Shown piece by piece: positions 45,297-56,100 of a DNA stretch of 64,000 bases. Below the pieces are notes generated by a model. That model saw only the letters and a list, made by a program, of their open reading frames with translations. It had not been told where the DNA came from and made no database searches. The position numbers were made by a program, and so were the translations under genes. Source of the DNA: Anaeramoeba flamelloides (taxonomy: Eukaryota > Metamonada > Anaeramoebidae); NCBI GenBank assembly GCA_027625915.1, contig JANTQA010000019.1, forward strand, positions 1,183,001 through 1,247,000, written 5' to 3'. Every line of letters starts with the position of its first letter. Position 1 is the first letter of the stretch.

Positions 45297-46245
45297 CTAT
45301 AAAAAGAAAAAATTAGATCAAGTGCTCTTTCTTTTCAAAGGATTTTGAATAAATTCTTATAATTAAAAAGTTGTTGAACTAACAAAAAATAATTAAAAAT
45401 GATCTGTGATTGGTTGTCCCTCAAAAAAAAACTCATGACTTTTACAAAGCTTTGAACTTCTTGAAACCTTTTAAAGTTTCCAGACACTTTTCAAAGCTTT
45501 AAAAGATTTTAAAAGTTGAAGATCTTTGGAAAATTGAAAAGATCGGAAGAAAGTTAGCAGATTTGTTTGTTCTGGTGTTTTTTCCCTGAGTGTTTTTCAT
45601 TTTAGACGGATACTAATTTTTGAGAAACTAAAAGCAAAAAGGTTTCTTTTTCGTTGTTTTGATCAGAATATTGCAAAAAATAAAAAAAAAATTCTTGTTT
45701 AAATGTTTGAAGCAAGCAAAAAAACAGATTTATTTTTGCAAATTCTGAGAAACCGTTCCAAACTGAAATACTTATCACTCTTTTCTGAAATTTGAGGAAT
45801 TTTACCTTATTCTTTGAAATTCTTTATGCAACGAATAAAGGTAGAAAATTTTTTAGTTCATTTTAATTTTCGTTTGCAATAAAGATCACTTACTTCAATC
45901 TGCTTTTTGTAACTTGACTTGTTAAAGAAAATGAGTATTTTCATGATACTTTTTTTTTAATCATTTGGTAGATACTTGAATGTGAAATTTCTCAACTTTT
46001 GTTTCTTTTTTTGTTTGTTCGACTTTTGGTGTATTTATTATTTAGAGACGAAAAAAAAAAGTGTATTTAAACTTGTATTATAGTTCTTTAAGGAAATAAT
46101 GAATTGTCATGTTTTTGAATTTGTCATGGTAAATTCACAGTTGAGTTTATTCTGTATTAGTGAAAATTTTGTTAAAAACTGTTTTTCAGTATTTTAATAT
46201 TTAGTATTTTTTATTAAATAAATATTTTAGGTACTCTCATTGTTC

Positions 46246-46326
46246 GCTAATGTGGCCGAGTGGTTAAGGCGCTGGATTTAAGTCCCAGTGGAAGTATCCG
46301 CGCAGGTTCGAGTCCTGTCATTAGCA
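46246..46326 (+). tRNA. tRNA-Leu (anticodon UAA), copy 1
   Basis: 81 nt. The acceptor stem GCTAATG pairs with CATTAGC and is followed by discriminator A. The A box TGGCCGAGTGG and B box GGTTCGAGTCC are canonical. The anticodon loop TTTAAGT gives UAA, read between CTGGA and CCCAG with one A-C mismatch at the top of the stem. A long variable arm (GTGGAAGTATCCGC region) is typical of class II tRNA-Leu. There is no intron and no encoded CCA. Confidence 0.96.
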
Positions 46327-46332
46327 TCCTTC

Positions 46333-46338
46333 TTTTTT
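46333..46338 (+). terminator. Pol III terminator of tRNA-Leu copy 1
   Basis: A T6 run begins 7 bases after the tRNA 3' end, the usual RNA polymerase III stop signal. Confidence 0.8.
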
Positions 46339-48664
46339 ATTTAAAGCTTAAACTATACTCTCAGGTACTTTAAGTTTTTATTTTTCAAACAGAATATACT
46401 TTTTTTTATTACTAAAGATGCAAAAAGTTTATTATTTTTTTATTCAATTTTATTCGATCATTTTTTTTTTTTTTTTCTTCTTGGAATAAAATTTTCACTT
46501 TTTTATTTTTTTTTAATTTTATATATTTTACTAATTATTTTAATTATTTTCTATAACATTAAATTAATTCATCATTTAAAAAAAAAAATTGAAAATTGAT
46601 ATTATCATATTCCAAGATTAATGATTTATTTGGCTTTCAAAAAAAAAAAAAAACTCGTATCCTTCTTTGATAGAATAAAAAAAAAATTTCTTTTTATTTA
46701 ATAATCAATTAATCCAACAATTAATCTAAATTTAATGAAATTTATCTTGAAAAATCACCACTCCATTATGGAAAATTGTCAAATTGAATTCATAAACCAT
46801 GGTTCTTTTAATGTTTAAAATAACTCAAAAAAATTAATCTTTTCAAAAATCATAATTTGTTTCTCAAAGTTTCCTAAAGGAATTTACTTATAAAAATTTA
46901 TTGAAGGTTTGTGGAAAGAAGTGTCTAGTTTCTTTTTTTTTGTGGGGGTTAATACTATTTATTAATCCTTTGAAAAATATTTTGATTTACATTATAAAAT
47001 TTATTTTTTAATTTAGTATCTGGAAGATTCAAAATATTTTTTAATCCTCCTATGTATCCAGGACCGGGATAGTTTCAATTTGGTAAGGAAAATGATAAAT
47101 TTATATATTATACTTATTTTAATTATTTTTCTTCTTCGCTTTTGTTTATTTGATAAATTTTCTTTAATTGCCCCTTTCTCTAAATAAAAAATAAATTAAG
47201 ATTCAAAATATTTAAAAAAAAAAATTAAAATCTTTATATTCCTATTTTTTCACAGTTGAAATTTGAGAAGTAATTTCGACATAATTCTATTCTTGTCACA
47301 AAATAATTAAATTTAGCTTGGTTCTGATATTTTGTTTAGTAAGAAGTAAGTGAAACTCAAATTTAATAAAAAAATTAAAAGAAAAAATATTGTGAAAAAT
47401 ATTATGTAATATTAAAATATCAATTTATTATTTCTATTCTGTGTGTAGTTAAAGTAAAAATGTTGATTAAAAATTTGAAAAATATCAAATTTTTTGATAA
47501 GAAATCAAATTTGAATAATTATTGACTAAAAATAGAAAAATTTTGATCACAAAATATTTCGAAATTTATGAACTATTCATATGTTATGGTTTTTAAATAT
47601 TGTCTTTTGGTACTGGTAACACATTTATTGGTTTTCTGGAACGATGATTCTCGAGTTCTTGTTCAAATTTGAAATTTGGTACTTTTTTCAAAAATTTCGT
47701 AATTTAGCTAAAATCCTTTTTTTCTGAACAAATTCGAAATTGATATGTTAAGTTTCAAAATCAAAGTTTAAAGGTGTTATTTCGATCTATTTAATAGTCA
47801 GTCTGTAAAAAAAAAAAAAAAATACTCGAGTTGTATCAATACACTGGAAATGACGTGAATAAAATCAATATTAATCTTATAAAAGAAAATTAATATTTTT
47901 AGTTTAACTCAATTTTGATCGAAAATTCTCGTTGATTTTTTTTGATTAACTATTCAATAAAATAATTTGTAATCTGTGGACTTTTCTTTAATTGACATTC
48001 TCTCAAATCATTTTTTATGTTTCAGAAATTGTATTCTAATACCTTTAGTGCTAGAATATATGTTTAGTTAAAAGATCCCTTTTTTTTGAATTCCAAAATT
48101 GATTTTTATAAAAAAAGCATGTGATTTGTTCATTTATTTAAAAATGTTAAAATTGAAAGACAATATGATTTTCCTTTGAAATAATGAAAATTTTTTATTC
48201 AAATTCTACAATATTTTTCTAGTTTATAATTGAATTGAAAATTCTAATATTTTTTTAAAAATCTTTTAGAAATGATATTTCAAGACAATTAAATTAACCT
48301 ACCCTAGTTGAATTCTCATACAAAATTTTTCCAATGTTAATTTGATTGTAACAGTAATGATTTATATTCATTTTGGTAATTGAAATTAAAATTTTTCATT
48401 TATTAATTGGAAAATAATGGTAGAAATAAATAGATTCGATTTTTTTTTTGTTTTTATATAAACAAAATTTTGTAAGAAATCTTTTAATGGAGAATAAATA
48501 TGTATATAAATGATATAATAAGATGAAGTTAACAATTTTACGAAAATTAATTGATGAAGTACAATTAAATCATGAATAAAAATACATTATAAAATGGAAT
48601 TTATGAAAGAAAACAATGGTAATATTTCATTTTTAAATCAATATTTTAGGTACTCTCATTGTTC

Positions 48665-48745
48665 GCTAATGTGGCCGAGTGGTTAAGGCGCTGGATTTAA
48701 GTCCCAGTGGAAGTATCCGCGCAGGTTCGAGTCCTGTCATTAGCA
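48665..48745 (+). tRNA. tRNA-Leu (anticodon UAA), copy 2
   Basis: 81 nt and identical to copy 1 at every position, with the same A and B boxes, acceptor stem and discriminator A. Confidence 0.96.
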
Positions 48746-48751
48746 TCCTTC

Positions 48752-48757
48752 TTTTTT
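48752..48757 (+). terminator. Pol III terminator of tRNA-Leu copy 2
   Basis: T6 run at the same distance from the tRNA end as in copy 1. Confidence 0.8.
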
Positions 48758-50187
48758 ATTTAAAGCTTAAACTATACTCTCAGGTACTTTAAGTTTTTGT
48801 TTTCCAAACAGAATATACTTTTTTTTATTACTAAAAATGCAAAAAGTTTATTATTTTTTTATTCAATTTTCTTTTTTTTTTTTCTTATTGGAATAAAATT
48901 TTCGACTTAACTTTCCTTTCTTCAAAACTTTATTCTGATTTAAAAAAAAGAAAACTGAGAAAATCCTCTCTTCAAATTTTTTACAAATTGATGCAGTCTT
49001 TATTATTGCATCTCCAAGTTTCAAAAAAAACGTTCCAACAAATTATTTTTCATTTATCTTTTACCTTCCGGCTTAGTGGGTTTTGTTATTTGATCAAATC
49101 CACCAATACTTACAACTCTGATATTTCCAAACAACAATTGATAAGTTGGGTATTTGTTTGTCGATTAAAACCAACCTTGTGACTGTTCCAACAGATTGAT
49201 AATTTATACAATTATTCAATAATCAAACTAACTTTTTATAAACTCTTTGAAACTTTTTCAAAAGAAACAGCGACAATCCTAGTCTCCTAAAACCTAGAAA
49301 CAACTGATCCAATCAATGTTCAAAGTAAAAAGTAAAAATTTTTGCGAATCAATTAACAATTCTCAACAATTAACTTCAACCACAAAGAAAACTTTGTCAT
49401 TTCATTTATTCTATTAAAATATTCCAAATAGATTGCAAAAAAATCATATTCTGAATGAGATTTTTGGGATACAAAGAAGATTTTTGATTGCTTTTCAAAA
49501 ATCTATTTGGAAAATCATACCATCGAATCTACAATGATCATATATTCTTTTGGGTGTTCCAATTTTAAAAGGTAAACGCTGATTTAAAATTACAAAAAAA
49601 AAGATAACTTTTGGTTTTATTTCTCAAAAAATTTTTTTTTTCAGTTTTTAAAAAAAATTTGCACATTAGGGTCTTTCATAATATTAATTTGACAAATCAA
49701 TAAATACTTTAGTTTATATTAATAAACACACAAAGAAAGGATTGATGTGAACTATAGTCACCATTCCTAAATAAATTATCAAACACAAAAGAAATCAAAT
49801 TTGGAAAAACTCGGAAAAAAAAATTTTTTCCTTACAAAAAATATTTGGAAAAGAAAATGGGATTTTTGTTTATTGATTGGTTTAACTTTAAGAAAAAAAA
49901 AATTTTTCATTAGGTTTGAGAAAAAATTTTTTTTTTTTAAAAAAGATAAAATTTTTCAAAAAGGAAGAAAGGGATTTACAAAAATTTTCAATTAATTTAA
50001 TAAATTTCACGAAAACAGAATAGTTTTTAAATACTGTATCAAAACAAAAAAATGTAAATACTTTTATTTGAATATCTGAAAAACCAAAATACGGAAGAAA
50101 CAGGCTCAAAAGTGCTTTACGTAATTGTGAACAAAACTGAAAACAAAAAAAAAATTTATGAGAAAAAGTTATTTTTTATACTTTTAG

Positions 50188-53100
50188 ATGAACCAAAGAA
50201 TTCGAATTGTTGTTGCAGGTTCTGGTGGTGTTGGTAAATCAGCCATCACTATCCAATTTTTACAGGGGAAGTTTGTTGAAGAGTAAGTACTTTTAGATAG
50301 CTTTTGCACCCGCAATTTCTTTTTCTTGAGCATTTTTTAAAAAAAAAAGCACAAAACAAAAAACAAAATTTATAATTTAAAAAAACAAATTTGCAACCAA
50401 AACATAATTCGTTCCAATACCTATTTTTCTCCCCAAAATTGAACAACTTTCTGAAGGTACGATCCTTCAATTGAAGACACCTACCGTAAGACTATTATGA
50501 TTGATGATCGATCGGCATTTCTGGAGATTTTAGATACCGCAGGACAAGAAGAATTTCGAAAGAGAGAAGAAATCCACACCAAAGAAGGAGACGGGTTTTT
50601 GCTTGTTTTTTCAGTTATATCTGAGGGATCTTTCAAACAAGCCCAAAAAATTCATCAAAATGTAAGTCGACAAAAATTTTCATTTGCTTATTTCCAATTT
50701 TGTTTCTTGAATGGATCTTTGCAAAAGAAGAAGATCCGTTTTTTTTTAAAGATTTATTTTTTACTGTCAGAGTTTTCACTAGAAGACGAATTAGTCAAAG
50801 ACCAAATGTAATTTTCCAACCAAAAACAAAAACAAAAACAAAAACAAAAATTAAAACAAAAACAAATATAATATTAATTTTTGTTTTTGTCGCTTCAAAA
50901 CTGTGAATCCATTGTGTTTTGGTGAATGAACTTAAAATAGTTAAAGACTGTACTTATTATTTTCAAACAGTGTATGCTGTTGAGTTTTTTGTGTTCAAAT
51001 AGAGCAAAATATTGTAAAATTATTTTTCTCATAAATCGAACTCCTTATCGATTTGTTGATTGGAACGTGGAAAAAATGTTTTTCTTTTTTGCTTTGTGAC
51101 AGTCATTTTCCAAAAGTGAAAACTTTTTTATTTATTCAAACTGTTAAAAAATTTCAATTTTAACCCAAAAGCGACACCTTTTTGAAACAAATTTCAAAAC
51201 CCAAAATTAAAAATGATTTAATTTAAATTTCTAAATATTACAAAAAGAATTTTAATTCTCTTCTCATTAAAATGATTATTTTTGAGCTACCAATTCACCA
51301 AAACCAATAAAAACACAAATTCTCATTTATGAATCTGTTATTTGTTATTTATACTAAGCCTTTATCAAACCAATAAGTATAGTTTTTACTATCTTTTGTC
51401 TTACTGATAAATTGCTATTTATGCTTGGAAATTTTTCCTTGATTTTCCATTTTTGAAATTATTATGTTCAAGCTTTGAATAAAGCATTTTATGAAATAAA
51501 GTGTTCAGAAACTCTGTAAAATTAGTTTTTCTTGTAAATATTCTTTGTCCTGGACTGTTTGATAAGGAACAGTTCCAAGATTTATAAAAATGGAAATTGA
51601 AATAAACATTTTTTGACATTTATTAGAATTTATTGTTATTTGTTATTTATACCCAGCCTCTATTAAACCAATAAGTATAGTTTCTACTTGCTTTTAGTTT
51701 AATTGTTATTTAGACCTAACCACTATTAACCCATAATTATAATTTCAACTTGCTTTTGTATTATTTGTTATTTTGAGACTAACCCTGAGAAACTCAAATA
51801 ATTTCAATTTCCCCTTTCCTTTATTTTATCTGTTATTTGGAAACTAACCCTGATCAAACCAAATATTATCAAGTGTAAATTTTCTTTGTAAAATTTCTTC
51901 TGAACATTGTATTTCTTAGGGCTAACCTCTATCAAACCAAACAATGACGCCTCTGCTTTATATTATTCCGATCTGGTATTTGAATCAAGCTTCTATCAAA
52001 GCAAATAATTACCAACAGTATTTTTCATTGTCAATTTTTTATTACTTAATTATTTATACCTAGCCTTTATCAAACCAAATTTATTATTAGTGTAAATTTT
52101 CTTTGTAATATTCCCTCTGAACATCCTCTTTTCTTGGACTTAACCACTGCCAAACCAAATAATTACCACTCTTCTTATTCTTCATCGATTGTTTTAATAT
52201 TGAACCAAAATCAATAACAAACTAAAATAGCCCTAATTAAAATTCATTACCCTTTTAACTGAACGTACCCTTTTTTGAACCTTCAAAATAGCCAAAACAA
52301 ATTATGGGGAGAATATAATAACCATTTTTTCGGAACTATCTAATTGTCAAACAACAACCTCTTATTGTTTTTTTTTTTAAGATCTAGAAGTCATTTATCT
52401 TATTTGATTTGATAGGCTTAGGCCAAAAAAAAAAATAAATAAAAGTTACAAAAAGTAATAGATTGTATCTTATTTAGTTTGATACCATTTAGGCACAAAA
52501 GAAAATACAATGTTCAGAGGGACTATTACAAAGAAAATTTACACTAATAATAAATTTGGTTTGATAAAGGCTAGGTATAAATAATTAAATAATAAAAAAT
52601 TGACAATGAATAATACTGTTGGTAATTATTTGTTTTGATAGATACTTGACCAAAATACCAGATCTAAATAATAAAAAGCAGAGGTGACATTATTTGGCCC
52701 GATAGAAGTTAGTCCTAAGAAATACAATGTTCAGAAGAAATTTTACAAAGCAAATTTACACTATAGTCTGTACCACTTTTAAGACACAAACTTTCAACAA
52801 AATTTAAGGTACAAAAAAATCTCAAATTAAGGTACTTTTTTTTCGGAATTTTTGCAAAACCACTTAAACGAGAATCCCAAATTTTTGTGCCTTAATTTGG
52901 AAAATTTTTTTGTGGCATTAAATTTTGTTGAAAGTTTGTATCTTAAAAGTGGTACTGACTGTAGTGTAAATTTTCTTTTTATAAGGAAAAGGAACAAATA
53001 ACAAATAAAATAAAGGAAAGGGAAATTGAAATTATTTGGTTTTCGAGGATAGACTCTAAATAACAAATAAAATAAAGCAAGTTGAAATTATAATTATTGG

Positions 53101-56100
53101 GTTAATAAAGGTTAGGTCTAAATAACAATTAAAATAAAAGATAGTGGAAACTAGACTTATTGGTTTGATAAAGGCTGGGTATAAATAACAAATAACAGAT
53201 TCATAAATGAGAATTTGTGTTTTTATTGATTTTGGTGAATTGGAAGCTCAAAAAAGATCATTTTAATGAGAAGAGAATTAAAATTCTTTTTGTAATGCTT
53301 TGAAATGTAATTTTTTATTGTAATTGGAGAACAAATACAAAACTGCTCAAAAAGCTTTAATTCTCATTATTTCTTTTATTTAAAAATTTTCACTTTGTGA
53401 AAATGACTAACAATGATTTAAATATTTTCTAATTTTTCCCAACACAAAACATTACCAAGTTAAAAAGATCTTTTTATGAAATGTATTTGCTTTATTCAAA
53501 TTCAAATCTTATTTTCCAGAACAATAAAAAAATAAAAAACATCATTTCGTAAAAAATGCTAGTATTTATATTTTAGTTGGGTGAAATATTTTTATTGTGT
53601 TTTCTAATGTTGATTTTAAAATCTACTTTACATTTGGATTCATCTCTTTAAAAACCAAAAGTGAATTGATCCCGATACACTTTTTACAAAGTGGATTCTT
53701 CAAGGGATAACAGTGGATTAATTTTAAAACTATTTTTTTTTTTTTTAATAATTTGAAAAAAACAAGTAAGAAATGAACAAAACTAAAAAAGAAAACGTAA
53801 TGAATTTTTTTTTCCTATTTAGCATTCAAATACCCAGACCGAATTGAATAATATTTTTCAAGATGGTGAAATCTAACTTTACTGTTAATATAACCAATGA
53901 TTATATGCCGCTTTTGAAAAGAATTGTAAATTTTGTAAAACAATTTTACGTTTCGTTTCTTTTTTATAATAATCACTTTACGAAGATACATTGTCATTGT
54001 CAAACATTTTAAAGAATAAATTAAAAATAGAATACTATACCAAAAATTTAAAAAACAATACAATAACCAATAATTTAAATAATTAAACGTTTTTATTGAA
54101 GCAAAATTTATAATAAAGTCATGAAAAAAATGCCCGACAAGATTTTTAATTGTGAATATTAGGAAAATTGTTTTGTAATTGCAAATATTTTCAATCAAAT
54201 CCTTTGTTTTTTTGAAGAATCAAACTTTGAAAATTATAACTCGCCACTTATTAGAATGATGATTTATTAAATTACCCGTATTCGAAACATCATCCAATCA
54301 ATCAAAAAACAAGAATAAAAATTATCATTATCCAAACTCTTGTAAAACTCTATAAAACCCGATTGTTTTCCAAAAAAAGTTGATCTACTTAGGCTATCAA
54401 ACAATTGCTTTAGTAGTCTAGAGAATTCCTACTTTAATGAGCTTTAGGTAGGTTTATTACTAACCTCATAAAAAATTTGGTTATTTAAAAAAAAAGTATT
54501 TAATTGAAAATAAAAGAAATTACACAGCAATTTTAACAATATTAACAATTAAAAATCTTGTCAGGGATTATTTTAATGTCTAGATATTTTTTTCACCACT
54601 ATAATCAAAAAAATGGAAAATAATTTTTTTTTAGCTACTCATTGAATGATTTAAAACCGTATTTTTAAAATAAAAATTATGCTATTATCTTAAAAAGGAT
54701 TTAATTGAACTTTATGCAATTTTTATTTTAAAAAACATTTAAAATTCACAAAGAATTTAATTTATTTATTGTTTATTTTTCAAAAATATTGAAAGATCAT
54801 TGTTCGATCAAAAAAGTTTGAGTAACACATTCTGTCATTTTTATAATATTTTACAAGTTTCTCATTTTTTTTTAAAGAAGGAAATTGACTTTTTCATTTT
54901 TTCATTTTTTCTGAAAAACATTTACAAAAATTGATATTCAATACTAAATAAACCAACTTTCAAAAGTTTAAATAAAAATTAAAAAAAAGTCTGCCGCTTG
55001 ATAAATATAATTAATTTTTAATTTGAAGTTTAATAATTAAAAATATTTTCATAATATTAAGCACTTCAGTTGTACAAAATGACATATACTAAATTAAATT
55101 TCAAAAATTTGAACACAATTAAAACAGTTGAAAGAATAACAAAATTACAGTTTTCATTCAATTTGGAAATAATTTTCATTTTACAAAATATTTAATTTTT
55201 TGTCTTTTTTGTTTTCCTTTCCTTTTTTCCAATTATTTCGTCAGTTTCATTTTCGATCGGAAAATTTTTTTTCAATGATTGATAGAAAGTTAAAGAGGAG
55301 TTCAGCTAAATAGAAAAACCAAACACAATACGTTGATGATATCTAACCATTTGTCAATTAATAATTGTTGGTGAAATTTCAACACATCTACTAATATATT
55401 TTTTGTTCTGCTCTCTTCAAAATTATTGGACACTTAGATTTTTTTTACTAGCTTTATTATTTTTTTTTATTTAATTGGATGAAAAAGGGTTGCATATAAA
55501 CTCATTAATACTGAGCTAACTTAAAACCCAAAATTTATATTACCTTTGAAAAAATATTATAAATTGAGGGTTTTTTTTTACCTATTTTTGATTTTGGGTT
55601 TGTAAAAATTTTTGGAATGCGTGTTTATTTTTTTCCAAATTTAAAAAAAAAAAAGAAATTATCTCAATTTTCAATATATAAAATGAGAAGAACACAGTTA
55701 AGTATAAAACTATCTGTTTTAAAGCAGTTTAACAAAAATCACACTTTTTTTTTCACTAATTGTGAGAAAACAATTTTATGTGGAAACTGAAATCAAAATT
55801 TTCATTTATTAATTGAAAAATGAACGAAATAATTCACAACAAATTAATTATTTTTTTAATAATTACTATTTACAAATTTTATCAAATCAAATTAAACAAT
55901 ATTTTAAATTTTCAGATATTCTAACCAATTAAAAGATGAATGTGTACAAACCTTTAGTAATGACTGTATTTTCTTGGGAACTATTGTTAATATTACCACA
56001 ACAATTTAAACCCCAATTCAAAATTTTTAACACACCAAAATTCGATTTGTGAAAAAAAAAACTTATTTAACCACTTCTCTAAGATTTACCAAATTAGAAC

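Larger units (their letters stand above)
46215..46496. repeat. tRNA-bearing duplicated block, copy 1
   Basis: This 282-bp block matches 48634-48903 almost base for base, including about 30 bp upstream (AATATTTTAGGTACTCTC) and about 165 bp downstream of the tRNA (AAACTATACTCTCAGGTACT). The offset between copies is 2419 bp. Differences are mainly a short insertion and homopolymer lengths near the right end. Confidence 0.9.
48634..48903. repeat. tRNA-bearing duplicated block, copy 2
   Basis: The second copy of the block at 46215-46496, same orientation, 270 bp. The sequence outside the block is unrelated, so the edges are sharp. Confidence 0.9.
45297..50187. other. Intergenic with duplicated tRNA block
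   Basis: About 4.9 kb between the SRPK-like gene and the Ras gene. Apart from the two tRNA-Leu copies and their flanks, it is A/T-rich without recognised genes. An unidentified 5' exon of the SRPK-like gene may lie near its left end. An open frame at 48988-49182 is somewhat less A/T-biased but has no recognisable motif. The Ras start codon is directly preceded by TTTTAG, so a 5' UTR exon may also lie here. Confidence 0.5.

Noticed and set aside
52827-53066. 79-residue minus-strand frame
   Set aside because: It spans the mariner-like MITE and foldback arm and resembles no protein.
51237-53296. CRISPR-like array
   Set aside because: The repeated units are degenerate, lack constant repeat/spacer structure, occur in inverted arms and lie in a eukaryotic intron.
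53815-54198. 127-residue minus-strand frame
   Set aside because: A/T-driven composition, no motif, and its end overlaps the family F element in the Ras intron.
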